From Syntrophomonas sp. UBA1368 (lineage in GTDB: Bacteria; Bacillota; Syntrophomonadia; Syntrophomonadales; Syntrophomonadaceae), in contig DBRM01000032.1 of the NCBI GenBank assembly GCA_002305965.1, forward strand, positions 29,912 to 93,911: a DNA stretch of 64,000 nucleotides. The letters are read 5' to 3'. Numbering within the stretch: position 1 is the stretch's first letter; each line of letters opens with the position of its first letter. Below the pieces are notes generated by a model. That model was not told the origin of the DNA. It worked only from the letters and a program-made list of their open reading frames with translations, and did no database searches. Positions 1 to 8,361 of the stretch are shown one piece after another. Both the position numbers and the translations under genes were made by a program.

Positions 1-112
1 GATCGTGGCACTGGCTTTGTCCATGCCGGTCATCAAGGAACGCTACCAGATTTGGAAAAAAAGAAGAGAAAACCATGCCAATCATCTGGGGGAGGAAAGA
101 AAAAATGCTTAA
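1..112 (+). CDS. C-terminal end of an ABC transporter permease (cut by window edge)
   Basis: An open frame runs in from the left edge (first full codon at base 2) and stops with TAA at 110-112. The visible tail is a hydrophobic stretch ending IVALALSMPVIKERYQIW, then a short charged basic tail, as expected for the last membrane helix and cytoplasmic end of a permease. Its stop overlaps the start of the ATPase gene by 8 bases, so the two are probably co-translated. The permease role is inferred mainly from this coupling. Too little is visible to name a family or substrate. Confidence 0.6.
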   Translation, partial: IVALALSMPVIKERYQIWKKRRENHANHLGEERKNA

Positions 113-899
113 AATAGAAACTATAACGAAAATCTTCTCTCCCGGCAGTATCAACGAAAAAAAAGCCATTGATAATCTAAGTCTCACTCTTGACAAGGGA
201 GAATTTGTTACCGTGATCGGCGGCAATGGTGCAGGCAAGTCTACATTATTAAACTGCATCGCCGGGGTGTTGGAAACAGACAGCGGAAAAATCTATTTAG
301 GCGGAGAAGATATTACCTACATGCCGGAATATAAACGCTCCAGGTATATTGGGCGGGTCTTTCAGGATCCGTTGTTGGGAACTGCTTTTGACATGACCAT
401 TGAAGAGAATCTGGCCATTGCATACAGTAAAGCCAAAACCAGAGGGTTGGCACCTGGTATCCGAAAATCGCAGAGTAAATTATTCCGGGAAAAACTTGCC
501 CGCCTGGGATTAGGCCTGGAAAATCGCATACAACAAAAGGTCGGTTTGCTTTCCGGCGGACAACGTCAGGCTTTGACACTGCTGCTGGCAACGATTGTAA
601 AACCTGAATTATTATTGCTGGATGAACATACGGCAGCCCTTGATCCTGCAGCATCCAGGCAGGTGATGGACCTTACCCGCCAATTGATTATGGAGCACCA
701 ACTAACGACCATCATGGTTACACATAATATGAAAAATGCATTGGAGTTTGGCAGCCGCACCATTATGATGCATGAAGGGCGAATTATTCTTGATTTACAG
801 GGAAGAGAAAGGACCGAGATGACGGTAGAAAAACTGATCGAGCATTTCAGCCGCAAGAGCGGAGAAGTCCTGGATAATGACCGCCTATTGCTTATTTAG
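105..899 (+). CDS. ABC transporter ATP-binding protein
   Basis: ATPase subunit of an ABC importer. Walker A is GGNGAGKSTLLN, the Q-loop region is VFQDP, the signature is LSGGQRQ, Walker B is ELLLLDEHTAALDP, and the switch histidine is in TIMVTHNM, all in normal order in a 264-residue protein. I place the start at ATG 105 (MLKIETIT), which has GGAGGAAAG just upstream; an earlier in-frame ATG at 75 lacks a good site. The type resembles the uncharacterised COG1101-like ATPases that pair with tryptophan/tyrosine-type permeases and lipoprotein binding proteins. That assignment and the substrate are inferences. A weak A/T-rich hairpin near 967-987 follows the gene. Confidence 0.85.
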   Translation: MLKIETITKIFSPGSINEKKAIDNLSLTLDKGEFVTVIGGNGAGKSTLLNCIAGVLETDSGKIYLGGEDITYMPEYKRSRYIGRVFQDPLLGTAFDMTIEENLAIAYSKAKTRGLAPGIRKSQSKLFREKLARLGLGLENRIQQKVGLLSGGQRQALTLLLATIVKPELLLLDEHTAALDPAASRQVMDLTRQLIMEHQLTTIMVTHNMKNALEFGSRTIMMHEGRIILDLQGRERTEMTVEKLIEHFSRKSGEVLDNDRLLLI

Positions 900-1069
900 C
901 TGCTTTTGAGAGGTTCTCATTCATTACTGCAATATATTAAGGTAAAATAAAGAAAAAGAGCCTAATAAATCAGGTAAAATCTGATTTCACGGCAGGAAAT
1001 CAGCATTATTAAGCGAATAAGACAAAAAACCGATTAAAATATTTTCGAAACAAGGGGCGTAAGAAAAGA

Positions 1070-1552
1070 ATGCGTATAGCAGTATATCCAGGCAGTTTTG
1101 ATCCGGTCACCAACGGGCACATTGATATACTTAACAAAACCAGTAAACTTTTTGATAAGATTATCGTGGCCGTAGTGCATAATGTAACCAAAACAGCATT
1201 ATTCAGTCTGGAAGAAAGAAGCCGTATGATTATTGAAAGTACCAGGCATCTTGATAATATTGAGGTGGAATGTTTTAACGGTTTATTGGCTGATTTTGTC
1301 ACCGGCAAAGATGCCTGTGCGATCATCAGGGGTCTTCGCACGGTCAACGATTTTGAATACGAAATGCATATGGCGTGGTACAATAAGATATTTGTACCGG
1401 ATGTCGAAACGATTTTTGTCATCTCCAACAGCAACAATATATTTGTCAGTTCCAGCGGAGTCAAGGAAGCTGCTTTATTAGGCGGCGATGTCAGTTCCCT
1501 GGTTCCGCCGGTGGTGAAAAAGGGACTGGAGCATAAATTAAGCAAACTATAA
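1070..1552 (+). CDS. coaD: Phosphopantetheine adenylyltransferase
   Basis: Catalyses ATP + 4'-phosphopantetheine to dephospho-CoA, the penultimate step of CoA synthesis, in the cytoplasm. The N-terminus AVYPGSFDPVTNGHIDIL carries the family's nucleotidyltransferase TxGH motif (TNGH), and the C-terminal half has ISSS-like and substrate-loop sequences including RGLRTVNDFEYE. At 160 residues it is the normal bacterial length. The gene stands alone here, 170 bases after the ABC ATPase and closed by its own terminator, though in many Firmicutes coaD lies beside rsmD and ylbJ; here those are 8.5 kb away. Confidence 0.97.
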   Translation: MRIAVYPGSFDPVTNGHIDILNKTSKLFDKIIVAVVHNVTKTALFSLEERSRMIIESTRHLDNIEVECFNGLLADFVTGKDACAIIRGLRTVNDFEYEMHMAWYNKIFVPDVETIFVISNSNNIFVSSSGVKEAALLGGDVSSLVPPVVKKGLEHKLSKL

Positions 1553-1578
1553 GATACAATAAAATAAGCTTGTGAAAA

Positions 1579-1605
1579 GGAAAGCTGCGCTTTCTTTTTT
1601 TCTTT
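1579..1605 (+). terminator. Intrinsic terminator after coaD
   Basis: Stem GGAAAGC / GCTTTC with a TGC loop, followed by a run of seven T and further T-rich sequence. It sits 27 bases after the coaD stop and is oriented to end coaD transcription. Confidence 0.75.
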
Positions 1606-1666
1606 TATTAGAAAACAATTCCCGTTGGTTTAACGGTTCATGTAATCAGGCTGGCCTAAAATCAAT

Positions 1667-2197
1667 TTACTCCTCGATCAGTTTCAAACCGGCTTTGCAG
1701 CGGCTGTTTAAATCACGGTAAAGCTGAACAGCGATTTGATTATACATGACCATATGGTCTGTTACATCTTTGATTGCCTTGGCCGGATTCCCCAGTGCTA
1801 CCTTTCTGTCCGGTATGACCCGGCCCGGAGGAAGTATGCTGCCTGCTGCCAGAAGACTTTCACGTCCTAATTCACAGCCGGTGGAAACCAGTGACATCAT
1901 TCCCACTGTAGTATTGGCTTTTATTAAACAGGGACCGTGTACTACTGCAGCATGGCCAATCAGAACATTTTCTTCCACAATGGCTATCGTTTCCGGTTCG
2001 GAGTGGATCAGACAATTTTCCTGGACATTACTTCCGCTGCCGATTACGATTTTTCCATAATCAGCTCTGATAACAGCACCTGCACCAACATAACAGTTTT
2101 CGCCCAAAACTACTTCACCTATGATCACCGCCTGGGGATGTATGAAACAGGACTCAGGTATGACAGGACGTTTGCCTTCGAATTCATAAAGCGGCAT
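1667..2197 (-). CDS. Gamma-class carbonic anhydrase-like hexapeptide-repeat protein
   Basis: A left-handed beta-helix protein of 176 residues of the gamma-carbonic anhydrase / PaaY / YrdA family. Hexapeptide turns run through most of the chain. The three zinc-ligand histidines of the family can be placed: one in CLIHSE, and two five apart in IGHAAVVHG, matching the His117/His122 spacing of methanogen Cam. Start is ATG 2197 (MPLYEFEG), preceded by GAGGAGG; the frame is open 16 codons further upstream but without a site. It could be a true carbonic anhydrase or a thioesterase/acetyltransferase relative; sequence alone does not decide. It is transcribed away from hslO. Confidence 0.85.
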   Translation of the reverse strand: MPLYEFEGKRPVIPESCFIHPQAVIIGEVVLGENCYVGAGAVIRADYGKIVIGSGSNVQENCLIHSEPETIAIVEENVLIGHAAVVHGPCLIKANTTVGMMSLVSTGCELGRESLLAAGSILPPGRVIPDRKVALGNPAKAIKDVTDHMVMYNQIAVQLYRDLNSRCKAGLKLIEE

Positions 2198-2280
2198 CAA
2201 ATATACCTCCTCATTTCTTTGCTGTTTATCATTTATACATAACAACGGATAATTCCTGCTCTATTCATTATTTCTACTCG

Positions 2281-2308
2281 TTGATTTCATTGATTTAAAG
2301 GGTATAAT
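2281..2308 (+). promoter_or_regulatory. Sigma-A-type promoter for hslO
   Basis: TTGATT at 2281-2286 and TATAAT at 2303-2308 with 16 bases between, 37 bases before the hslO ATG. Confidence 0.65.
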
Positions 2309-2344
2309 ACTGTAAGAAGTTAATTATGAAAGGGTTTATAAAAA

Positions 2345-3238
2345 ATGCAAAAAGACCAGCTGATAAAAGCCTTGGATAAAAATAATCAGGTGCGTGTGAT
2401 CCTGGCCCGTACGACTGCATTGGTTAATGAAGCGGCTGACCGTCATAAAACTTCGGCTACCGCTGCGGCCGCCCTCGGAAGAGTGATTACTGCCGCACTG
2501 ATCATGGCAGCCGATTTAAAAGGTGAAAGGGATATGCTGACCATAAGGATTGATGGTAATGGACCGGCAGGTCCGATCATTGCTTCTGCCGATGCACATG
2601 GTACGGTCCGGGCGCTTATTTCCAATCCCCAGGCTGATCTGCCATCTGAACAACCGGGAAAACTGGCCGTTGGCGAACTGGTTGGAAAAGAAGGTTTTGT
2701 TGAGGTCATCAAAGATCTGGGGTTAAGGCAGCCTTTTATTGGAAAAGTAGAATTAGTAAGCGGTGAAATCGCAGAAGACCTTGCCAGTTATTATCTGAAG
2801 TCAGAACAGACTCCTTCTTTGGTTGCCCTGGGGGTTATGGTAGCACCGGACCTTCAGGTCATAAGCGCAGGTGGTTTGTTGGTACAGGCTATGCCGGGTG
2901 CCGATGATGAGCTGCTGGCGCAGTTGGAAGAAAATATTACCCAAATGGAGAAATTAAGTGCAGCTTTAGAAAAGACTCCACAGTTAGAGGTTTTAATGGA
3001 GCAGATCATGAAGGGGATCGAGTATCGTTTGGTCGGCCAGCAGGATCTTTATTTTAAATGCAATTGCAGCTTTGAACGGCTGAGAAACATTTTATCCTCA
3101 TTATCGGAGGAGGAAATGAATAAAATGCTGAATGAAGAGGGGCAAATAGAAGTAGTTTGTAATTTTTGCAATGAAGTCTATCATTATCGTGCTGAAGATA
3201 TATTGAAGCACAAAAAAGCCTCAGACACTGAAGTCTAA
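2345..3238 (+). CDS. hslO: Hsp33 redox-regulated chaperone
   Basis: Heat-shock protein 33, a cytoplasmic holdase chaperone activated by oxidation. The N-terminal substrate-binding domain is recognisable (GPIIASADAHGTVRALI). The C-terminal zinc switch is complete: CNC near residue 239 and CNFC about 30 residues later, the family's CxC...CxxC zinc site that forms disulfides under oxidative stress. Length 297 is typical. Its last codons overlap an intrinsic terminator that serves the opposing rpmB gene. Confidence 0.96.
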   Translation: MQKDQLIKALDKNNQVRVILARTTALVNEAADRHKTSATAAAALGRVITAALIMAADLKGERDMLTIRIDGNGPAGPIIASADAHGTVRALISNPQADLPSEQPGKLAVGELVGKEGFVEVIKDLGLRQPFIGKVELVSGEIAEDLASYYLKSEQTPSLVALGVMVAPDLQVISAGGLLVQAMPGADDELLAQLEENITQMEKLSAALEKTPQLEVLMEQIMKGIEYRLVGQQDLYFKCNCSFERLRNILSSLSEEEMNKMLNEEGQIEVVCNFCNEVYHYRAEDILKHKKASDTEV

Positions 3239-3247
3239 GGCAAGTTT
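3212..3247 (-). terminator. Intrinsic terminator of rpmB, embedded in the 3' end of hslO
   Basis: On the minus strand the stem GCCTTAGAC / GTCTGAGGC (6-base loop) is followed by TTTTTTG. The plus-strand reading has only AAGTTTTG after the hairpin, so it may also act weakly on hslO. The hairpin spans the hslO stop codon. Confidence 0.7.
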
Positions 3248-3262
3248 TGTTATTTATGTTTG

Positions 3263-3451
3263 TTATACTGCTCTTTGGACTTTCCCGGAGCGTAAGCAAC
3301 GAGTGCAGACATAAATCTTTTGCGGACTGCCGTCCACAATAGCTTTTACCCGCTGAACATTTGGCTTCCATTGCCGGTTCGTTCTTATATGGGAATGGCT
3401 GTACTTTTTACCAAAAGTAACGCTTTTACCGCATATTTCGCATTTGGCCAC
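3263..3451 (-). CDS. rpmB: 50S ribosomal protein L28
   Basis: 62-residue L28 of the large ribosomal subunit. It begins MAKCEICGKSVTFGKKYSHS and has the later pair CTRC, so it is the four-cysteine, zinc-binding form (CxxC + CxxC). Starts with GTG at 3451, preceded by GAGGGGG. As in many Firmicutes it is divergent from the asp23/fakA pair. Confidence 0.97.
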   Translation of the reverse strand: MAKCEICGKSVTFGKKYSHSHIRTNRQWKPNVQRVKAIVDGSPQKIYVCTRCLRSGKVQRAV

Positions 3452-3572
3452 GTTATTTGCCCCCTCTCATAAACAATGCACTTAAACATTTTAACAAAAG
3501 GAGAGGGAAAGGGCAAGAAGAAGGATAAATTATTAGGGTGTAGAATTTAATTATCAGATTGGAGGGATTATC

Positions 3573-3935
3573 ATGTTTAATATAAAAACCACCGAATTGG
3601 GAAACATCATGGTTGCCAAAGAGGTTGTAGAAACCATTGCCGGTTTGGCAGCCATCGATTCTTATGGTTTAGTTGGGATGGTAGCTCAGGATATTACCTC
3701 GGGTCTTTCAAGTATCCTGGGGCTGGAGTCTATCCGTAAAGGCGTTCAGGTCAGTTCTTCCGAGGCGGGCCTGGTGGTTGATGTTTATATTATGGTTGGC
3801 TATGGCATAAAAATTAAAGAGGTTGCTGCGAATGTTATGCAAAAAGTAGTTTATGATTTGGATAAGCATGCCGGATTAAAAGTAGCAACTGTTAATGTCA
3901 ATGTTAAGGGAGTCAAAGTTATCACTGAAAAATAG
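3573..3935 (+). CDS. Asp23/Gls24 family protein
   Basis: 120-residue Asp23/Gls24-family (YloU-like) protein. The chain is one alkaline-shock domain with the alternating hydrophobic pattern VVDVYIMVGYGIKIKEVA and no signal peptide. The family is envelope-associated and stress- or fatty-acid-related in other Firmicutes; its biochemical role is not settled. It sits 15 bases before the FakA-type kinase gene, the conserved yloU-yloV order, with GGAGGG before its ATG. Confidence 0.9.
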   Translation: MFNIKTTELGNIMVAKEVVETIAGLAAIDSYGLVGMVAQDITSGLSSILGLESIRKGVQVSSSEAGLVVDVYIMVGYGIKIKEVAANVMQKVVYDLDKHAGLKVATVNVNVKGVKVITEK

Positions 3936-3950
3936 GAGAGGAGAACTAAC

Positions 3951-5579
3951 TTGAGTTTGCAGTATATAAATGGAAAAGATTTAGTAAGGAGCGTTAAAGC
4001 AGGATGTATAAAGCTTGAACATAACAGAGAAAAAGTTAATCTGCTAAATGTTTTCCCGGTACCTGATGGTGATACAGGGACAAATATGTATCTGACCCTG
4101 CTGGCGGCTGTAAAAGAAGGGGAAAAAAACATGGATCAGCCACTGGGAAAGGTGGCCAAAGCCATGTCTTCAGGCTCTTTAATGGGAGCCCGCGGCAATT
4201 CCGGGGTCATTTTGTCTCAAATTTTCAGAGGGATCGCCAAAGTATTGGAGGGTAAGGAAGAGTCAGATGCACTGCTTTTTGCCCAGGCTTTAAAATCCGG
4301 TTCAGATACTGCCTACAAAGCTGTTATGAAGCCAGTCGAAGGTACGATATTGACTGTGATCCGGGAAATCTCCCGAGCCTGCGAAATGGAAGCGAAAAAG
4401 AACAATGATCTGACCGCTTCCTTGCTTGCCGGAATAAATGCCGGTTATATAACTTTGGAAAAGACTCCCTCAATGCTGCCGGTTTTAAAAGAAGCCGGAG
4501 TAGTTGACAGCGGCGGTCAAGGCTTGCTGTATTTTCTGGAAGGTATGATGGAAATCATTGCCGGTGAATATGAAATAAAGCTCCAGGAATATCGTGATAA
4601 AGCTGCATCAGCTGAAATCCCAAGAGAGAAAGAAGAGGTCAGCCTTGATTTTCAGTATTGTACAGAAATGCTGGTAAAAGGCACCAATATTGATGTGGAT
4701 AGATTACGGGAACAGCTAAGCACCCTGGGGGATTCAATGCTGGTAGTGGGGGAAGAGGAAATCGTCAAAGTACATATCCATTCCAATCATCCCGGCAAGA
4801 TTCTGGAGACTTGTTTGCAGTGGGGCAATTTATCCGATATCAAAATAAATAATATGCTGGAAGAAGTTCACGAGCAAATGCTTAACTGGGAAGAAGCCGA
4901 ACCGCGAAATGCAAAAGCTGTCAAGAAGATCGGCCTGGTAGCTGTTGGCGGAGGAAAAGGGATCATTGAGATCCTCAAGAGCCTGGGCGTCGATATTGTA
5001 GTTGAAGGCGGCCAGACCATGAATCCCAGTACCGAAGAGCTCCTTAACGCCAGCCAGGAAATTGATGCTGAAGCGGTGATCATACTGCCGAACAACAGCA
5101 ATGTTATTATGGCAGCCGAACAGGCTGCTCAGCTCAGTGAACGCCGGATCGAAGTAGTGAAAACCAAATCGGTTATGCAGGCCGTTACAGCCTTGATCGC
5201 TTTTGATCCGGAGGGCGAACTGAATGAAATTGCCGAGGCTATGCGTGAGGAGATCCAAAATGTAAATTATGGCGAAATCACTTATGCGGTAAGGGATTCT
5301 TCAGTAAACGGTTTTAAGATTCAAAACGGTGATGTACTGGGGATAGTTGCCGGAGAAATCACTGTTGTCTGCCAGAACAATGGGGAAGCAGTCATACAGT
5401 TGCTCGAGCGGATGGTAAAAGACGATACAGAATTGATCACGCTGTTTTACGGTGGCGATGTAACCGAAGAGGAAGCCATAATCATTACGGCTAAAGTTCA
5501 GGAAACTTATGAGGACGTTGAAGTGGAATTACATTATGGAGGGCAGCCCCATTACAGTTTCCTGTTGTCGGCAGAATAA
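3951..5579 (+). CDS. fakA: Fatty acid kinase A-type protein (DAK family, YloV)
   Basis: Kinase subunit that, with a FakB fatty-acid-binding partner, phosphorylates fatty acids for phospholipid synthesis. The N-terminal DhaL nucleotide-binding domain (about residues 1-200) shows FPVPDGDTGTNM with the metal-binding aspartates, GSLMGARGNSGVILSQ and VVDSGGQGL. The rest is the DegV/FakA-C region. 542 residues, a usual length. The start is TTG at 3951, after GGAGAGGAG. No fakB is in the window, so the partner is assumed to be elsewhere. Confidence 0.9.
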   Translation: MSLQYINGKDLVRSVKAGCIKLEHNREKVNLLNVFPVPDGDTGTNMYLTLLAAVKEGEKNMDQPLGKVAKAMSSGSLMGARGNSGVILSQIFRGIAKVLEGKEESDALLFAQALKSGSDTAYKAVMKPVEGTILTVIREISRACEMEAKKNNDLTASLLAGINAGYITLEKTPSMLPVLKEAGVVDSGGQGLLYFLEGMMEIIAGEYEIKLQEYRDKAASAEIPREKEEVSLDFQYCTEMLVKGTNIDVDRLREQLSTLGDSMLVVGEEEIVKVHIHSNHPGKILETCLQWGNLSDIKINNMLEEVHEQMLNWEEAEPRNAKAVKKIGLVAVGGGKGIIEILKSLGVDIVVEGGQTMNPSTEELLNASQEIDAEAVIILPNNSNVIMAAEQAAQLSERRIEVVKTKSVMQAVTALIAFDPEGELNEIAEAMREEIQNVNYGEITYAVRDSSVNGFKIQNGDVLGIVAGEITVVCQNNGEAVIQLLERMVKDDTELITLFYGGDVTEEEAIIITAKVQETYEDVEVELHYGGQPHYSFLLSAE

Positions 5580-5591
5580 TAGATTTTGACT

Positions 5592-5701
5592 GCAAAAAAA
5601 GCCCATCGCAAACTTGACCCGAAAAGACTGCTTTAGCAAACGACCTCATGTACATCTAAAACGCGGTCCTTTCGGGTTATGTTGTTCCTAACCTTTTTTG
5701 C
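5592..5701. repeat. Nested palindromic intergenic element, copy 1
   Basis: An approximately 110-base structured element between fakA and recG. The outer arms are GCAAAAAAAG (5592-5601) and CCTTTTTTGC (5692-5701). The inner arms ACCCGAAAAGACTGC (5617-5631) and GCGGTCCTTTCGGGT (5663-5677) pair over 15 positions, counting G-T wobbles. The centre contains ACCTCATGTAC. A second element with the same plan and a shared centre is at 16311-16417. The A-run on the left and T-run on the right mean it could act as a terminator in both directions. Confidence 0.65.
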
Positions 5702-5745
5702 CGGCCTGAAGCAAGAAAGCTACCTTAATACATAAGGAAGGTCAA

Positions 5746-7776
5746 ATGGAAAGATTGAAAACCAGCATTCAATTTGTAAAAGGAGTAGGCCCTGCACGTC
5801 AAAGGCAGCTCTTAAAGCTGGGCATCATGTCAGTCTTTGATATGATGTGGCACATACCGCGCGGTTATGTTGACCGTGAAGCGGTTATACCTATTCATGC
5901 TTTACGGGCCGGTGATACTGTTAGTATCAAAGCCAAAATCATGGGAACCAGTGTCAGCCGCACCCGGCGGGGGATGTCAATTTTCAGAGCTTTGCTGCAA
6001 GATAACAGCGGAGTCGTCACTGCAGTTTGGTTTAACCAGCCTTTTCTGAAAAATAGTTTAAAAAGCGGCATGATTCTTTATATCAACGGTAAAGTAACCT
6101 TTAGAGGCAGCCAGATGGAGATCAATGTCAATGAATATGACCTGCTGGAAGAAAAAGAAACGGTTGATAAAATAGCTGCCATTTATCCTCTGACGGAAGG
6201 GATCGCTCAGAAGAGCATCCGAAGGATCGTTTCGGCAGTATTGAAAGATTATTTAAATGATTACCCGGAAATTTTGACTGCAGAAGCCAGAGAGGAACTG
6301 CAGTTATGTGATATGCAATTTGCATTGCAAAATATCCATTACCCGGCTGACTGGCATAGTTATGCCCTGGCAAGAAAACGTCTGGCTTTTGAAGAGTTAT
6401 TGTTATTTCAGCTCAGCTTGTATTATAAAACAACGCAATTTAAAAATTTGAAGGGTATCGCTCATTTAGAGCAGGATGATCTGCTGGAAAAAGTAACGCG
6501 CAATCTTCCATACCAGCTCACCCGGGCGCAGCAAAGAGCGGTAAAGGAAATATTCACCGATATGGAATCTGCAAAAAGTATGGGCAGACTTCTGCAGGGG
6601 GACGTAGGGTCAGGTAAAACCGTGGTGGCTGCACTGGCAGCCGCCAAATGTGTTTCCAGCGGTTATCAGACCGCTATTATGGCACCGACGGAAATCTTAG
6701 CCCGTCAGCATCTTAAGTCACTGCAAAGATTCTTTACTGGTACTAATGTTGCCATAGCCTGTTTGACCAGTGGTACACAGGCAGCGGCACGGGGACAAAT
6801 ACTGGAAGCATTAGCCAGCGGGGAAATCAATATTATCGTTGGGACCCACAGCCTCATCCAGGATGACATTGCTTTTTCTGCTTTAGGTTTGGTGGTTATC
6901 GATGAGCAGCATCGCTTCGGTGTCAGGCAAAGAGCGAAACTGAACAGCAAAGGCCTTGCCCCGGATATGCTGGTTATGACGGCCACTCCTATACCAAGAA
7001 CGCTGGCGCTTACCTTATATGGCGATTTGGAGATGTCCGTGATCGATGAACTTCCACCGGGAAGGAAACCGGTCCTTACCAGATATTTTCCGCCATCGGC
7101 GCGAAAATCAGTGTATGAGTTTATCCGTAAACAGATTAACAAAGGAGCCCAGGCATATTTTGTCTGTCCTCTGGTGGAAGAATCCCAGAAGCAAGATCTG
7201 CAGGCGGCAGTAAGTTTATATCATGATTTGAGCGAGAACGTATTCCCTGAGAATAAAGTGGGTCTGCTGCACGGACGGTTAAAGCCAGTGGAAAAAGATA
7301 ATATTATTCAGGCTTTCAGTAGAGGGGAAATCGATATATTGGTTTCTACCACCGTCATTGAAGTAGGGATCGATGTGCCGGCAGCAACCTTGATGGTTAT
7401 TGAACAAGCTGAGAGATTTGGACTGGCACAGCTTCATCAGCTAAGGGGAAGGGTAGGACGCGGGGCAAAACAGTCTTATTGTATATTACTGGGCAATCCG
7501 CAAACCGAGGAAGCGCTGCAGCGCATCAAAGCCATGGAAGCAACTAATGACGGTTTTATTCTGGCTCAGGAAGATTTGAAAATCCGCGGACCCGGTGAAT
7601 TTTTGGGGGTAAGACAGCATGGCCTGCTGCAGTTTAAAATAGCTGATTTATCGGCTGATATTGAGCTGAGCGAAAAAGCCCGCAAGGCAGCGCAAAATTT
7701 TCAGCGGCAGGATCCTATACTGCAGCAGTATATGCAGTTGAAATTCAGCAATCAGCCAGAAATCGTCAGTGGCTAA
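5746..7776 (+). CDS. recG: ATP-dependent DNA helicase RecG
   Basis: Branch-migrating helicase that reverses stalled replication forks and processes Holliday junctions. An N-terminal OB-fold wedge domain (about residues 60-150) is followed by superfamily 2 motifs: Walker A GDVGSGKT, motif II as DEQHRFGV (DEQH), motif III TATPIPRTLAL, and motif VI QLRGRVGRG. 676 residues, full length. ATG 5746 is preceded by AAGGAAGG. A terminator follows at 7826. Confidence 0.97.
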   Translation: MERLKTSIQFVKGVGPARQRQLLKLGIMSVFDMMWHIPRGYVDREAVIPIHALRAGDTVSIKAKIMGTSVSRTRRGMSIFRALLQDNSGVVTAVWFNQPFLKNSLKSGMILYINGKVTFRGSQMEINVNEYDLLEEKETVDKIAAIYPLTEGIAQKSIRRIVSAVLKDYLNDYPEILTAEAREELQLCDMQFALQNIHYPADWHSYALARKRLAFEELLLFQLSLYYKTTQFKNLKGIAHLEQDDLLEKVTRNLPYQLTRAQQRAVKEIFTDMESAKSMGRLLQGDVGSGKTVVAALAAAKCVSSGYQTAIMAPTEILARQHLKSLQRFFTGTNVAIACLTSGTQAAARGQILEALASGEINIIVGTHSLIQDDIAFSALGLVVIDEQHRFGVRQRAKLNSKGLAPDMLVMTATPIPRTLALTLYGDLEMSVIDELPPGRKPVLTRYFPPSARKSVYEFIRKQINKGAQAYFVCPLVEESQKQDLQAAVSLYHDLSENVFPENKVGLLHGRLKPVEKDNIIQAFSRGEIDILVSTTVIEVGIDVPAATLMVIEQAERFGLAQLHQLRGRVGRGAKQSYCILLGNPQTEEALQRIKAMEATNDGFILAQEDLKIRGPGEFLGVRQHGLLQFKIADLSADIELSEKARKAAQNFQRQDPILQQYMQLKFSNQPEIVSG

Positions 7777-7825
7777 AAATAACAAAATTTAGATAAATAA
7801 AAATTACATCAATACGTAAAGCTAT

Positions 7826-7861
7826 TACTGTTGATCATGATTTGATCAACAGTATTTTTTT
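7826..7861 (+). terminator. Intrinsic terminator after recG
   Basis: Stem TACTGTTGATCA / TGATCAACAGTA with a 5-base loop followed by seven T. The T-run runs directly into the ribosome binding site of the small ORF at 7874, so it may act both as the recG terminator and as an attenuator-like hairpin in that ORF's leader. Confidence 0.8.
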
Positions 7862-7873
7862 GGAGGAGATCAA

Positions 7874-7975
7874 ATGGCAAAAAAACAGAAACCAGATCAT
7901 TTAGAAAAACTGAAACACGAAGTAGCTCAGGAAATTGGCTTGACCGGGCAGAAAAAGAAGAAAGAAAAAATTTAA
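7874..7975 (+). CDS. 33-residue protein resembling the N-terminal half of an alpha/beta SASP
   Basis: A very short ORF with a strong site GGAGGAG 6 bases before its ATG. It encodes a basic peptide whose middle, LEKLKHEVAQEIGLT, matches the first helix and germination-protease region of alpha/beta small acid-soluble spore proteins; the neighbouring SASP has MDQFKFESAQEVGVT at the same place. It then ends in a lysine-rich tail and lacks the second conserved block (GGxMVKKMI). It lies 81 bases before the full-length ssp gene. It could be a genuine short spore or regulatory peptide or a decayed SASP copy. That it is translated is inferred from the site and the codons; the SASP link is by sequence likeness. 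Confidence 0.6.
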   Translation: MAKKQKPDHLEKLKHEVAQEIGLTGQKKKKEKI

Positions 7976-8056
7976 TAAGTCTTGAAAATACTTCTAGCAT
8001 ATAACTTGAGCACGAGGAAACAATAAGACTACATCAACGAAAAGGAGGTGAATCAA

Positions 8057-8272
8057 ATGGCTAACAATAGTAACAGGATTCTTGTTCCTCAGGCCAGAGC
8101 TGCAATGGACCAGTTTAAATTCGAATCTGCTCAGGAAGTTGGCGTAACTTTAAAACAAGGATATAATGGCGACCTGACTTCCAGACAGGCTGGCAGCATC
8201 GGCGGACAAATGGTTAAGAAAATGATTCAGGCTTACGAGCAGAATCAGGCTGGTAAAGGCGGATTGTCATAA
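8057..8272 (+). CDS. Alpha/beta-type small acid-soluble spore protein
   Basis: 71-residue SASP that coats and protects DNA in the dormant spore. It shows the conserved first block (ARAAMDQFKFESAQEVGV, containing the protease-cleavage region FESAQE) and second block (GDLTSRQAGSIGGQMVKKMI). The start at ATG 8057 is set by AAAGGAGGTGA five bases upstream; the frame could also open at GTG 8048, which lies inside that site. The gene for the germination protease that degrades SASPs faces it immediately downstream. Confidence 0.95.
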   Translation: MANNSNRILVPQARAAMDQFKFESAQEVGVTLKQGYNGDLTSRQAGSIGGQMVKKMIQAYEQNQAGKGGLS

Positions 8273-8303
8273 TAGTACAGCGATAAACTGATATACTATA
8301 TCA

Positions 8304-8335
8304 AACAAGCGGATGAAATCATATCCGCTTGTTTT
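8304..8335 (+). terminator. Intrinsic terminator after the SASP gene
   Basis: Stem AACAAGCGGAT / ATCCGCTTGTT with an 8-base loop, followed by TTC and T-rich sequence. It lies between the convergent ssp and gpr genes; the A-rich left side could also serve gpr. Confidence 0.75.
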
Positions 8336-8361
8336 CAATATATTTTTAAAAGTAATTTATA

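Noticed and set aside
1009..1545. Long open frame antisense to coaD
   Set aside because: Fully contained opposite a certain gene, no ribosome site, composition typical of an antisense shadow.
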